DNA of 64,000 bases from Sphingobacterium lactis. GTDB lineage: Bacteria; Bacteroidota; Bacteroidia; Sphingobacteriales; Sphingobacteriaceae. Shown here piece after piece: positions 25,565 to 35,360 of the stretch. The notes beneath the pieces are model-generated. The model did not search any database and was not told the DNA's origin. It was given only the letters and a program-made list of their open reading frames with translations. Position 1 is the stretch's first letter. Each line of letters opens with the position of its first letter. Made by a program: the position numbers and the translations under genes. The stretch covers positions 1,798,001 through 1,862,000 of the forward strand of contig NZ_CP049246.1 in the NCBI RefSeq assembly GCF_011046555.1. The letters are read 5' to 3'.

Positions 25565-26788
25565 TTGAGCAATCTAGATATACAAGCCATCCGAGCAGCT
25601 TTCCCGATATTGAAACGTGAGGTGAATGGAAAGCCTTTGGTTTATTTGGATAACGGCGCAACTACCCAGAAACCACAGGTGGTGATCGACGCTATCCTAA
25701 ATTACTACACGGATATGAACAGCAATGTTCACCGTGGGGTACACTATCTGAGCCAGATTTCCACCGATGCCTTCGAAGTGACCCGCCGGAAGGTTCAAGA
25801 ATTTATCCATGCTAAGCATGATTACGAAATCATCATCACTAAAGGGACGACGGACAGCATTAACCTGGTTTCGACCTGTTATGGCGGTGCGTTCATCCAT
25901 GAAGGCGATGAGGTGATCATTTCGGCAATGGAACACCATTCGAATATTGTGCCTTGGCAGATGCTATGCGAGGCGAAGGGTGCAAAATTGCAGGTCATCC
26001 CGATGAAAGAGTCTGGTGAACTGGATATGGACGCCTACCGATCGCTATTGAATGCAAACACCAAACTGGTTTCGGTAAATTATGTGTCCAATGCCTTAGG
26101 GACCATCAATCCTGTTAAGGAGATCATTGATTTGGCTCATGCGGCTGGCGCTGTGGTATTGATCGATGCTGCACAGGCCATTCAGCACATCAAGATCGAT
26201 GTACAGGAACTGGATGTTGATTTCTTGGTATTCTCCGGACACAAGATGTACGGACCGACAGGCGTTGGTGTGCTTTACGGTAAGGAAGAGCTATTGAACA
26301 AGATGCCGCCATATCAGGGCGGTGGCGATATGATCAAGGATGTAACCTTCGAAAAGACCACGTACAACGAACTTCCGTTCAAATTTGAGGCCGGTACACC
26401 GAATATTGAGGCCGGAATTACACTGAATGCGGCAATCGACTTCATCAACGACTTGGGTATTGATAACATCAAGGCCTACGAAGATGAGTTGCTGGCCTAT
26501 GCAACGGAAAAATTGAGCGAGGTCGAAGGGATCCGTTTCATCGGTACAGCGAAAGAGAAATCATCGGTTATCTCCTTTGTTGTGGATGGTACCCATCCCT
26601 ATGACATCGGCGTAATCCTGGATAAACTGGGTATTGCCGTTCGTACGGGACATCACTGTGCACAGCCTGTAATGGATCAATTCCATATTCCGGGAACCGT
26701 CCGTGCAAGTTTGGCAGTTTACAATACGAAAGAGGAAATTGATGCCTTGGTGGCCGGCGTAAAGCGTGCCGTTGCCATGTTGGTATAA
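25565..26788 (+). CDS. sufS: SufS-type cysteine desulfurase
   Basis: 407 residues, PLP enzyme that takes sulfur from cysteine for Fe-S cluster assembly. Starts with TTG; the N-terminus SNLDIQAIRAAFPIL fits the family. The PLP lysine lies in FSGHKMYGPTGVGVLYG, and the active-site loop Cys is in RTGHHCAQPVM, typical of group II (SufS/CsdA) enzymes. It is followed after 14 bp by its activator sufE. The sufBCD scaffold genes are not in this window. Confidence 0.96.
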   Translation: MSNLDIQAIRAAFPILKREVNGKPLVYLDNGATTQKPQVVIDAILNYYTDMNSNVHRGVHYLSQISTDAFEVTRRKVQEFIHAKHDYEIIITKGTTDSINLVSTCYGGAFIHEGDEVIISAMEHHSNIVPWQMLCEAKGAKLQVIPMKESGELDMDAYRSLLNANTKLVSVNYVSNALGTINPVKEIIDLAHAAGAVVLIDAAQAIQHIKIDVQELDVDFLVFSGHKMYGPTGVGVLYGKEELLNKMPPYQGGGDMIKDVTFEKTTYNELPFKFEAGTPNIEAGITLNAAIDFINDLGIDNIKAYEDELLAYATEKLSEVEGIRFIGTAKEKSSVISFVVDGTHPYDIGVILDKLGIAVRTGHHCAQPVMDQFHIPGTVRASLAVYNTKEEIDALVAGVKRAVAMLV

Positions 26789-26802
26789 TTTAAAAATAGA
26801 GC

Positions 26803-27222
26803 ATGACTATAAACGAAATACAGGATGAGTTAATCGAAGATTTCGCCTTCTACCAAGACTGGATGGAGAAATACGAATACATCATCCAACTGGGCAAAGA
26901 ATTGCCCCTGATCGATGAAGCCAATAGGCAAGATCAGTACATTATTAAGGGATGCCAATCCAAGGTATGGTTGTTTCCCGAAATGAAAGATGGCAAGTTG
27001 TTTTTCACAGCAGATTCCGACGCCGTGATCACGAAGGGATTGGTGAGCCTGATGGTAAAGGTCCTATCTGGGCATTCGCCGAAAGAAATCGTTGATGCGG
27101 ACCTGTACTTTATCGATCAGATCGGATTGAAGGAACATCTTTCTCCAACTCGCGCCAATGGCTTATTGGCCATGGTGAAACAGATGAAACTCTATGCACT
27201 TGCCTTACAGCAAAGGGTATAA
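26803..27222 (+). CDS. sufE: SufE-family sulfur acceptor
   Basis: 139 residues, standard size. SufE accepts persulfide sulfur from SufS and raises its activity. The acceptor Cys lies in the conserved IKGCQSKVWL segment near residue 50. Other typical parts are IQLGKELPLIDEA and the C-terminal SPTRANGLLAMV. Cotranscribed with sufS and followed by a terminator. Confidence 0.95.
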   Translation: MTINEIQDELIEDFAFYQDWMEKYEYIIQLGKELPLIDEANRQDQYIIKGCQSKVWLFPEMKDGKLFFTADSDAVITKGLVSLMVKVLSGHSPKEIVDADLYFIDQIGLKEHLSPTRANGLLAMVKQMKLYALALQQRV

Positions 27223-27237
27223 AATGATAAAAGAATG

Positions 27238-27271
27238 AAAAAAAGCTAATCCGATCGGGTTAGCTTTTTTT
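27238..27271. terminator. Bidirectional terminator between sufE and murI
   Basis: AAAAAAAGCTAATCC and GGGTTAGCTTTTTTT form a stem around GATC; A-run and T-run on either side serve both convergent genes. Confidence 0.85.
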
Positions 27272-27285
27272 ATTTTGACTAGCCT

Positions 27286-28116
27286 TTAGGGCTGTACTTT
27301 CAAATGTTTGGAGTTGATCCGTTTTCCAAAGAAGATCTCTGCCTTTTCATTGAAATCCATCGGGTCATCGGTGGTAAAGAACTGGAGCTGCTTTCCTTTG
27401 GAACATATTTCTTCCACTTCGGGATGTCTCTTCAGGTAGTCTTCCAAACTGTCGGCAACCAATGCTCCCTGCGAAATGATTTTGATGTGCTCCGGCACAT
27501 ATTTCCGGATGATCGGCAAAAGGAGGGGGTAATGTGTGCAAGCTAAGAGAATGCTATCGATCTGCGGTGCATCCTGCAATAGCTGCTGGATATCCTGCTG
27601 GATGAAATAATGCGCTCCTTCGCTATCCAGTTCATTATTTTCCACCAAGGGCACCCAGAAAGGGCATGCATGTTGGAAGACCTGGATATCGGGATGGAAT
27701 TTATTGATTTCGATCAGGTAGGATTCCGAGTTCACGGTTCCCTGTGTTGCGAGGATCCCGACCTGTTTGGTTTTCGTGAATTGATCGACGACTTCGGAAG
27801 TCGGTCGGATGACACCAAGGACTTTCTTTCCTTCGGGAAGGTAATGTTGCTGTATGGTACGCAGTGCTTTTGCCGATGCGGTGTTACAGGCAAGGATAAC
27901 GAGGTTGCATCCCAGATCGAACAGCTTGAACACACATTCCTTGGTATACTCGTAAACGGTCTCAAACGATCGGGTGCCGTAAGGCACTCGGGCGTTGTCA
28001 CCCAGATAGATGTAGTCATAATCGGGAAGTTTCTTCAGGATTTCCTGAAATACCGTAAGCCCTCCATATCCGGAGTCGAAGATTCCAATGGGTCCCGCAA
28101 GATGTTGATTCGACAT
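27286..28116 (-). CDS. murI: Glutamate racemase
   Basis: 276 residues. Makes D-glutamate for peptidoglycan. Two catalytic Cys are visible in VILACNTASA near residue 74 and LLACTHYPLL near 190; the N-terminal IGIFDSGYGGLTV is characteristic, as is the LGDNARVPYG segment. Monocistronic, convergent with sufE. Confidence 0.96.
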   Translation of the reverse strand: MSNQHLAGPIGIFDSGYGGLTVFQEILKKLPDYDYIYLGDNARVPYGTRSFETVYEYTKECVFKLFDLGCNLVILACNTASAKALRTIQQHYLPEGKKVLGVIRPTSEVVDQFTKTKQVGILATQGTVNSESYLIEINKFHPDIQVFQHACPFWVPLVENNELDSEGAHYFIQQDIQQLLQDAPQIDSILLACTHYPLLLPIIRKYVPEHIKIISQGALVADSLEDYLKRHPEVEEICSKGKQLQFFTTDDPMDFNEKAEIFFGKRINSKHLKVQP

Positions 28117-28206
28117 ACCCTCTATTCAATTTTTTGTGTTTACAAAGGTTGTTGATTATTGACGAATTTGCAAGTGGAAAATGAAATGGGATACCACCTA
28201 AAAAGG

Positions 28207-28239
28207 CGAGGACGATTACTGATAGCGTAATCGTCCTCG
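28207..28239 (-). terminator. Terminator after the GH125 gene
   Basis: A 13-bp perfect stem (28207-28219 with 28227-28239) and 7-nt loop, followed on the minus strand by CCTTTTTAGG. Lies 9 bp after the stop. Confidence 0.85.
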
Positions 28240-28247
28240 TGCTCTTC

Positions 28248-29669
28248 TTATGCTTTTAGCAACTCAGGTTTCTCTTTGTATAATTTCCACATCAATTCCC
28301 CGAATAAGGTATTCGTCCAAGCGAACCAATGGCGGGTGAATTTCTTGGGATTGTCCTTGTGGAACGACTCATGCATAAAGCCGGTGTCGCCATGGGTTTT
28401 CTTCAACATCTGCACGCATTGTCTGATTTCTTCATCATCGGTAGATGTAAATGCGCGCATGATAATCGACATCGGCCAGATCATATCCCGACCGATATGC
28501 GGTCCACCGATACCTTCGGCAGCCGTTCCCTTAAAGAAGAATGGGTTCTTCTCCGATAGGATAAATGCTCTGGTGCGTTTATAGACTTCATCATTCTTGT
28601 CGATGGCATTCAAGTAAGGCAAAGCCAATAGGGAAGGGACATTGGCGTCGTCCATCATCAGGTAACTGCCAAAACCGTCCACCTCAAAGGCATAGATCCT
28701 ACCATGTTCAGGGTGATCGATGATGCCGTATCTGTTCACGGCGTTTTCCACTTCTGTTGCTAATGCTTCCATCTGCTCGGCCAATGCGGTGTTGTTCTTT
28801 ACCTTGCGCAGGATCTCCGCAGATTCGCGTAGGCTAACAATGGCAAACAGGTTGGAAGGGATCAAAAATCCGAAAATACTACAGTCATCGGATGGGCGGA
28901 AACTCGAAACGATCAGTCCAACAGGGTTGACCGGATAGCCATAGCCGTCGACCTGCAAGGTGTCGGTACCACGAGAGGTCGTCCGTTCGAATTTATAGGG
29001 GCCCAAGCCGTCCTTACGTTGTTGTTCCTTAAAGGTCTGCAAGGTCTTTTCCTGTGCTTTTACCCAGGTATCATCGAATGGCGTGGTGTCATTCGTTTCC
29101 TTCCAATAGTTATACGCCAAGCGGATCGGGTAACAGAGTGAGTCGATTTCCCATTTCCGTTCGTGCATGCCCGGTTTCATGTCGGTATGATCCGAAAACC
29201 ATTCCCCTTTTTTGGTAGGATCGTTATAGAACGCATTGGCATACGGATCGATATTGATACATTCCGATTGCTTATTGATGAGACCTAAGATGAGGTTCTT
29301 TAATTTCTTATCCTTGTTGACGAATTGGATATACGGCCAAACCTGCGCACTGCTGTCACGGAGCCACATCGCGTCGATATCTCCGGTAATCACGTATGTC
29401 AATTGACGGTTGCCTTTGGTTTCATCGAAAACGGTGGTATCCAAGGTATTCGGTAAACAGTTGTTGAATAACCAACCCATTTCCTTATCGGCAACATTTT
29501 TCTGGAATTCTTTGATCATATCCTCCACCAATTTGCTGCTGAAGTGGCGTTTGTCCACCGCTGTGCGTACCGTAGGGAATTGATTGAATGATTCTGCGAA
29601 TGAGAATTTACTAGCGAGCATTCCTGCACCGAATAATGCGGAATTCTGAATGAAAGTTCTGCGCTTCAT
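28248..29669 (-). CDS. GH125 exo-alpha-1,6-mannosidase-like glycoside hydrolase
   Basis: 473 residues with a twin-arginine-like signal (KRRTFIQNSALFGAG), so probably exported folded. GH125 enzymes are inverting exo-alpha-1,6-mannosidases with an (alpha/alpha)6 barrel. Recognisable stretches are YVITGDIDAMWLRDSSAQVWPY, WEIDSLCYPIRLAYNYW, VNPVGLIVSSFRPSDD, the DDANVPSLLALPYL segment and HESFHKDNPKKFTRHWFAWTNTLFGEL near the end. It may trim N-glycans or mannans. No PUL partner sits directly beside it; the SusCD pair is 2.5 kb away on the other strand. Confidence 0.9.
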   Translation of the reverse strand: MKRRTFIQNSALFGAGMLASKFSFAESFNQFPTVRTAVDKRHFSSKLVEDMIKEFQKNVADKEMGWLFNNCLPNTLDTTVFDETKGNRQLTYVITGDIDAMWLRDSSAQVWPYIQFVNKDKKLKNLILGLINKQSECINIDPYANAFYNDPTKKGEWFSDHTDMKPGMHERKWEIDSLCYPIRLAYNYWKETNDTTPFDDTWVKAQEKTLQTFKEQQRKDGLGPYKFERTTSRGTDTLQVDGYGYPVNPVGLIVSSFRPSDDCSIFGFLIPSNLFAIVSLRESAEILRKVKNNTALAEQMEALATEVENAVNRYGIIDHPEHGRIYAFEVDGFGSYLMMDDANVPSLLALPYLNAIDKNDEVYKRTRAFILSEKNPFFFKGTAAEGIGGPHIGRDMIWPMSIIMRAFTSTDDEEIRQCVQMLKKTHGDTGFMHESFHKDNPKKFTRHWFAWTNTLFGELMWKLYKEKPELLKA

Positions 29670-29744
29670 ATATTAAGATCAAGGATTTTACAATTAATTA
29701 TTGCAGCAATATACAAATTGTATCTTATTTTTCCCATCAGGACT

Positions 29745-29752
29745 AAACGTTT
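29745..29752. promoter_or_regulatory. AAACGTTT palindrome between GH125 and RemB-like genes
   Basis: The CG-centred palindrome lies in CTAAACGTTTTAG (29743-29755), in the divergent promoter region. CG-centred palindromes are typical of LacI-family operators. A TATCTTTG -7-like element for the plus-strand gene follows near 29801. Short enough to be chance. Confidence 0.25.
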
Positions 29753-29864
29753 TAGCAATATTTATCCCATTAAATGCCGATGTCGGGGATAATAAAAGTA
29801 TCTTTGATGATTTTTAGGAATAAAATTTGATAGAATAGCGCAAACAGTACGACTCTTAACAATT

Positions 29865-31505
29865 ATGAAGCACACGTTATCATATGCAATCGCCGGAATC
29901 CTGAGTCTCTCAGCATTCGGGAGCTTGCAAGCACAGGTCAAATATCAACCCTACTCGTACCAGCATCACCAAAAGTATGACGAGGAGTTATATTCGCCAA
30001 AAACCCGATACCACACATCGGTAAAACCGACCTTATTCCAAGGGCGTATGTTGGAGAAGTTGGATTCCATCCAAGGGCTCAATCCGACCACATCTGAAAA
30101 TTGGTTCATGCGGAAGATTTTCAATGAACACCTGATCGAGGTGGAGAAAGAAGATCACACTTTTTACCTGGATGTCCTTCCGGACTTCGTAATCGGGACC
30201 GAATTGATCGATTCGGATAAACGGACGACCTGGTTGAATACCCGCGGTGTCCAAGGTGGGGTAACCATTGGTGATAAATTCACGTTCTACGGTAATTTCT
30301 TTGAAAACCAAGGTGTTTACCCGAGATACATGGATGATTATATTCGGGAAAGTATGGTGGTTCCAGGGCAAGCGATGTCGAAGAATCGTTTCGGCAAGAA
30401 AAAAGACTGGATGTATGCTACGGCGAATGCTACCTATGCATTTTCCGATTATTTCCATGCGACCTTAGCCTACGATAAGAACTTCATCGGTGATGGTTAT
30501 CGGTCTGTATTGCTATCGGATTTTTCATCCAACTATGCACACCTGAAATTCAGCGGAAAGATTGGTAATGTTCAATATACTTCCATTTGGGCATACATGA
30601 ACGACCCTCAGAATCCACGGGTAGATTCCCTGAATTCCGGCGGCCGCTTTGGGGACGGGATTAAATGGGGTGCATTCCAATATTTGGACTATAACGTAAC
30701 AAACCGTTTGTCCATTGGTTTCTTCCAATCGGTCATCTGGGCAAATCGCAATCAAGCGGGACATCGCGGGTTTGATTTCAATTATATGAATCCTATCCTG
30801 TTCTTAAGACCAGTAGAAAACAATAACATTTCATCGCCGGACAAGATGTTCCTGGGATTGAATGCGAAATATAAAGTATTGGATAATGCAACGGTGTATG
30901 GCCAATTCCTATTGGGTGAGTTTACCGCCAAGGAATTCTTTGCCAACAACGGTTACCAGCACAACAAATGGGGGGCACAGCTCGGTGCGAAGGCCTTCAA
31001 TATCTTTGGTGTGCAGAACTTGAATATCTTGGGTGAGTACAACCTCGTTCGCCCATATACCTATCAGCACTTTGTCTCCATCTCGAATTATAGTAATCGT
31101 GGCGAGCCTTTGGCACACCCGCGTGGAGCCAACTTTAGAGAGTTGATCGGTATTGCGAATTATTCATGGAACCGCTTTGATTTTTCCGTACAGGGTTTAT
31201 ACAGCCGCTTTGGTACCGATCCATTGGATAACCTGATGCGCCCGATCAATTATGGTGGCGATATCTTCCAGTCCTACAATACCGCACCGAACAGGTACGG
31301 TAATAAAATTGGGCAGGGTGTGCAGAATGATCTGTTCTATGCTGATTTCAAAGCCGCCTATGTATTGAATCCAAAATATAACCTGCGTCTAGAACTTGGC
31401 TATACCCAACGGTACAACAAGATCGAAGGCGAGGCGACCCAGAAATCAGGAGTAATTAATTTCGGATTGCGCTCAAGTTTCAGAAATCTATATTCAGATT
31501 TTTAG
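29865..31505 (+). CDS. RemB-like outer-membrane protein
   Basis: 546 residues with a clear signal peptide (cleavage after SLQAQ, about residue 23). The rest is rich in aromatic and alternating beta-strand segments, ends in an aromatic-terminated strand (NLYSDF), and has no plug or lipobox, so it should be an outer-membrane beta-barrel. It resembles the RemB gliding-motility protein family, which is distantly like Wzi capsule-assembly barrels. Gliding itself is not implied, since homologues occur in non-gliding Sphingobacteriales. Name is by recognition and moderately certain. Confidence 0.7.
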   Translation: MKHTLSYAIAGILSLSAFGSLQAQVKYQPYSYQHHQKYDEELYSPKTRYHTSVKPTLFQGRMLEKLDSIQGLNPTTSENWFMRKIFNEHLIEVEKEDHTFYLDVLPDFVIGTELIDSDKRTTWLNTRGVQGGVTIGDKFTFYGNFFENQGVYPRYMDDYIRESMVVPGQAMSKNRFGKKKDWMYATANATYAFSDYFHATLAYDKNFIGDGYRSVLLSDFSSNYAHLKFSGKIGNVQYTSIWAYMNDPQNPRVDSLNSGGRFGDGIKWGAFQYLDYNVTNRLSIGFFQSVIWANRNQAGHRGFDFNYMNPILFLRPVENNNISSPDKMFLGLNAKYKVLDNATVYGQFLLGEFTAKEFFANNGYQHNKWGAQLGAKAFNIFGVQNLNILGEYNLVRPYTYQHFVSISNYSNRGEPLAHPRGANFRELIGIANYSWNRFDFSVQGLYSRFGTDPLDNLMRPINYGGDIFQSYNTAPNRYGNKIGQGVQNDLFYADFKAAYVLNPKYNLRLELGYTQRYNKIEGEATQKSGVINFGLRSSFRNLYSDF

Positions 31506-31538
31506 GATATTGGTATATTTAGCGGATAAAATCAGTAC

Positions 31539-31958
31539 ATGAAGAAGATATTAATCCTGAACGGGCCAAATTTGAACCTATTGGGTGTTCGCGAAAAGGG
31601 CATCTATGGCGTTCAATCCTTTGACTCCTACTACGAATCGCTGCAATCGGATTTTCCGGAAGTGGAATTACATTATTTCCAGAGCAACAGCGAAGGTGCT
31701 CTGATCGATAAGCTCCATGAAGTCGGTTTTTCCTTTGATGGGGTCGTTATGAATGCCGGTGCATATACGCATACCTCGGTGGCGATCGGAGATGCCATAG
31801 CGGGCATACAAACACCCGTGGTGGAAGTGCATATCTCCAACGTGCACCAACGAGAAGAATTCCGTCACCATTCCTTTTTGTCCAAGAATTGCAAAGGCGT
31901 AATTCTGGGCTTTGGTCTGGACAGTTATCGACTGGGAATACTGAGCTTGATCAAGTAA
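31539..31958 (+). CDS. aroQ: Type II 3-dehydroquinate dehydratase
   Basis: 139 residues. Removes water from 3-dehydroquinate in the shikimate pathway. Type II signatures: ILNGPNLNLLGVRE at the N-terminus with the catalytic Tyr region shortly after (GIYG), QSNSEGALIDKLHE, VMNAGAYTHTSVAI and VEVHISNVHQREEFRHHS. Follows the RemB-like gene by 33 bp and ends at its own terminator; it is outside the attenuated aromatic operon. Confidence 0.97.
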   Translation: MKKILILNGPNLNLLGVREKGIYGVQSFDSYYESLQSDFPEVELHYFQSNSEGALIDKLHEVGFSFDGVVMNAGAYTHTSVAIGDAIAGIQTPVVEVHISNVHQREEFRHHSFLSKNCKGVILGFGLDSYRLGILSLIK

Positions 31959-31994
31959 AAATACATTCTTTACTTCAACGCAAAATAATTATAC

Positions 31995-32022
31995 AGAGCG
32001 AACCTGATGGTTCGCTCTTTTT
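31995..32022 (+). terminator. Terminator after aroQ
   Basis: AGAGCGAACC (31995-32004), TGAT loop, GGTTCGCTCT (32009-32018), then TTTT. Confidence 0.88.
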
Positions 32023-32097
32023 GTTGTTCATTGGTCGGCAGCAAAAAGTGTTATTTCTACACGATTTAACTTAAAATAGAATGTAGTCTATAGTTAT

Positions 32098-32140
32098 ACG
32101 CAATCGGTTGCATTAATTTACGCAATCGTTTTCGTTGCGT
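32098..32140 (+). promoter_or_regulatory. Tandem LacI-like operator candidates upstream of susC
   Basis: ACGCAATCG occurs at 32098-32106 and again at 32120-32128, exactly 22 bp apart (two helical turns). The first copy extends into GCAATCGGTTGC, a CG-centred imperfect palindrome. The second sits within ACGCAA...TTGCGT (32120-32140). They lie 30-75 bp upstream of a weak -7-like TATCTTTC (32171-32178). No regulator gene is adjacent. Confidence 0.5.
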
Positions 32141-32215
32141 CTATGCTCATTTCATTCCATCTTGATTGCCTATCTTTCTCGAAGCTAAATTATGTAACAT
32201 AACTAATTTTTAAGC

Positions 32216-35200
32216 ATGAGGAGAAATTTTACGAATTACTTTCTAATGCGTAATGCTATGCCTATAGCGAGCGCATTAGTCATCAGTTTATCGATGCCAA
32301 CCCAGGGTTTTGCATTGACTAAGCTGGAGCGAATTGCCGCATTTTCGACAGTTCAGCAGGAGCAGGTTACCGGGAAGGTGAGTTCTGCCGAAGGACCGCT
32401 AGCTGGCGTGACCGTTACGGTCAAGGAAAACCCTTCCATTGCCACATCTACGGATGAAAGTGGACAATTCACCATTCAAGCGACCAAAGGACAGACTTTA
32501 ATCTTTAGAAACCTAGGTTTTGAGACCGTAGAAAGACTGGTGGATGGACCGACCGTACAGGTTACACTATCGAGTAGCGATGAGGCCATTGATGAAGTTG
32601 TTGTGGTGGGTTTCGGTACGCAAAAAAAGGCAAACCTTACAGGTGCCGTACAATCGATCAGTGCAAAGGATTTACAGGATCGCCCCGTGACGAACGTGTC
32701 TTCGGCAATCCAGGGTAAATTTGCCGGTGTTACCATCACGCAGAACTCTGGTCAGCCGGGTAAGGACAACGGCTCTATCCGCATCCGTGGTCTCGGTACA
32801 GTTAACAATGCGAATCCATTGGTCATTGTCGATGGCGTTGAAAGTAGCATGAACAACATCAACCCAAATGATATCGAAACAACAACGGTATTAAAGGATG
32901 GTCCGAGTGCTGCGATCTATGGATCGAAGGCTGCGAACGGTGTGATCTTGATTACCACGAAAAAGGGAAAATCCGGTGAGCCACAGTTGAACTATTCAGG
33001 ATATGTAGGTCTTCAGGATCCAACACGCTTACCGAATTACATGCGTTCCTACGACCATGCGGTCATCTTGAACGAGGCTTTGCAGAACGAAGGCAAAACG
33101 GTGCGTTTCTCGGAAAGTGATTTAGCTGCTTTCCAGAACCACAGCAACCTGGACACGCATCCCGATACAGATTGGTTAGGTTTGCTGTATTCCGAAAATG
33201 GTTTGCAACAGGCACATAACGTGCAATTGTTGGGCGGAACGGATAAAATCACTTACATGGGATCCTTAGGTTTCTTGGGACAGAATGGGGTGATCAAAGT
33301 AGCGAATTCCAATCGCTATAACCTTCGTACCAACATCGGTGCGCAGATTTCTTCGAAATTGAGAATGGACCTTGGTCTGGCATACAATTACCAACGGATC
33401 AACGAGCCTGTCAATCCATATACTGGAGATATGGCACAGATCTTCCGTCAGTCCAACCGGATTCCGTCTTTCATTCCGTATAAATACTCATCCGGTGAAT
33501 ATGGATACTATGGTGATGGTAACCCGATCGCATGGTTGGATATGGCATCCACAGATCGCATGATCTACAAGCATACCATGATCAACCTATCCGCGGAATA
33601 CCAAATCGTGGACGGCCTGAAATTTAAACAGGTGGTAGGTTTCCAGCCGATCGATAACATCTCTTCCAAATTTGTGAAGTCCATTTCTTACTACGATGTA
33701 GTGAACAAACGACCTGGTCCGACACAAGGGGTAAATAACCTAACGATTTTAAATTATCAATCGGAACGTTTGACCTTGCAATCCTTATTGACGTATGATA
33801 AAACCTTTGGCGATCATCAATTGAATGTATTGGGAGGTTTTATGGACGAGAAGCTAAGACATGATTTCAGTTCCGGATACCGTGAGGGCTTCTTAACGCA
33901 AGATCTTGAAGAGTTGGATTTAGGAAATCCTAATGGACAGAAATCAAATAGTGGTGCAAAACAATTGATTCTTAGATCCTACTTCGGACGTGTCAACTAT
34001 GCTTTTGCTGGCAAATACCTTCTTGAAGCGAATGTGCGTCATGATGGTACATCCCGTTTCCTAGGAAACAACAGATGGAGTACTTTCCCATCATTCTCTG
34101 CCGGATGGCGCCTTTCTCAGGAAAGTTTCTTCCAGAATTCAAGCCTAGCGAATTCCATTTCAGAGCTTAAGATCCGTGGGGGATGGGGTAAACTCGGAAA
34201 CCAGCAGTTATTGGCCGTTAATGAAAACCAATATCCTACTGACGGGTATTACCCAGGTTACTTCGTGATTGAGCCGGGATACAATGCTGTTCTTGGTAAT
34301 ACCGTGAGCCCAGGTGGTGCGATTGTGACGCAAGCCAATCCGCTATTGGTATGGGAAGAAACCGTGAGTTCGAACATTGGTTTCGACTTGAACCTGAAGA
34401 ATAATTTCTCCATTGTAATGGACTATTTCGACCGCCGTACGAACCAAGTGTTCCTGAGCCTTCCTGTTCCGGTAACATTAGGATTGAATGGCCCGGTTGA
34501 AAATGGCGGTAAGGTGAAAAACAGCGGTGTGGAGTTGCAGTTGAACTACAGAAATACAGCTGGTGATTTCACCTATGACTTCTCCGTAAATGGATCTTAC
34601 ATCAAGAATGAATTGGTTGCCTATCGTTCAGCGACAGCAGAGCCACATAGTTCCTACTATGTGTATCAACCAGGATTGCCAATCCGTTCCTTCTATGGTT
34701 ACGAGAGCAACGGCATTTACCGTTCCGACGAAGAATATAAGAATAGCGGTGTAACGGGAATCAACGGTGGCCAGAATATCGGTGCCGGTGATATTATCTA
34801 CAAGGATCAGAACGGCGACAATAAAATCGACGGTGCTGACCGTGTGTACTTGGGTTCTCCAGATCCGAAATACATCTTCGGTTTAACGGCCAACCTTTCT
34901 TACAAGGACTTTGACCTGAACGTGTTCTTCCAAGGGGCAGCAGACGTGAAAGGTTACCTATGGGGTGAGGCTATCGGTAGCATCTCCGGATCGGATAAAC
35001 CAACGGATATGTATGCAGATCGCTTCCATCCGGTAAACAATCCGAACGGTTCCATGCCGCGCGCATTGACTACATGGGTACAGAACAGCCCGGGTAGCAC
35101 GCCATCGGATTTCTGGATTCAGGATGCCAGCTACCTGCGGATGAAGAACATCACCTTGGGCTACAACATTCCGAAATCGGTATTGTCGAGAATCGGACTT

Positions 35201-35350
35201 AAAGGCGCCAAAGTGTACTACAGTGGGCAGAACCTGTTGACTTTTACAGGCTTTGCAAAAGGATTCGATCCGGAAGCACCTGCTGGAACCCGTGGAAACT
35301 ACTACCCACAGGTGAAGACAAATGTGTTTGGATTAAATGTTAATTTTTAA
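32216..35350 (+). CDS. SusC/RagA-family TonB-linked outer-membrane transporter
   Basis: 1044 residues. Signal sequence, then a carboxypeptidase-regulatory-like beta-sandwich (about 50-115, QVTGKVSSAEGPLAGVTVTVKE), the TonB-box-like DEVVVVGFGTQKK, a plug domain (IRGLGTVNNANPLVIVDGVE, GPSAAIYGSKAANGVILITTK), and a 22-strand barrel ending in GLNVNF. It imports glycans or peptides across the outer membrane together with its SusD partner. The substrate cannot be inferred: no glycanase or sigma/anti-sigma pair is next to it. Confidence 0.96.
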   Translation: MRRNFTNYFLMRNAMPIASALVISLSMPTQGFALTKLERIAAFSTVQQEQVTGKVSSAEGPLAGVTVTVKENPSIATSTDESGQFTIQATKGQTLIFRNLGFETVERLVDGPTVQVTLSSSDEAIDEVVVVGFGTQKKANLTGAVQSISAKDLQDRPVTNVSSAIQGKFAGVTITQNSGQPGKDNGSIRIRGLGTVNNANPLVIVDGVESSMNNINPNDIETTTVLKDGPSAAIYGSKAANGVILITTKKGKSGEPQLNYSGYVGLQDPTRLPNYMRSYDHAVILNEALQNEGKTVRFSESDLAAFQNHSNLDTHPDTDWLGLLYSENGLQQAHNVQLLGGTDKITYMGSLGFLGQNGVIKVANSNRYNLRTNIGAQISSKLRMDLGLAYNYQRINEPVNPYTGDMAQIFRQSNRIPSFIPYKYSSGEYGYYGDGNPIAWLDMASTDRMIYKHTMINLSAEYQIVDGLKFKQVVGFQPIDNISSKFVKSISYYDVVNKRPGPTQGVNNLTILNYQSERLTLQSLLTYDKTFGDHQLNVLGGFMDEKLRHDFSSGYREGFLTQDLEELDLGNPNGQKSNSGAKQLILRSYFGRVNYAFAGKYLLEANVRHDGTSRFLGNNRWSTFPSFSAGWRLSQESFFQNSSLANSISELKIRGGWGKLGNQQLLAVNENQYPTDGYYPGYFVIEPGYNAVLGNTVSPGGAIVTQANPLLVWEETVSSNIGFDLNLKNNFSIVMDYFDRRTNQVFLSLPVPVTLGLNGPVENGGKVKNSGVELQLNYRNTAGDFTYDFSVNGSYIKNELVAYRSATAEPHSSYYVYQPGLPIRSFYGYESNGIYRSDEEYKNSGVTGINGGQNIGAGDIIYKDQNGDNKIDGADRVYLGSPDPKYIFGLTANLSYKDFDLNVFFQGAADVKGYLWGEAIGSISGSDKPTDMYADRFHPVNNPNGSMPRALTTWVQNSPGSTPSDFWIQDASYLRMKNITLGYNIPKSVLSRIGLKGAKVYYSGQNLLTFTGFAKGFDPEAPAGTRGNYYPQVKTNVFGLNVNF

Positions 35351-35360
35351 GGTTACGACG

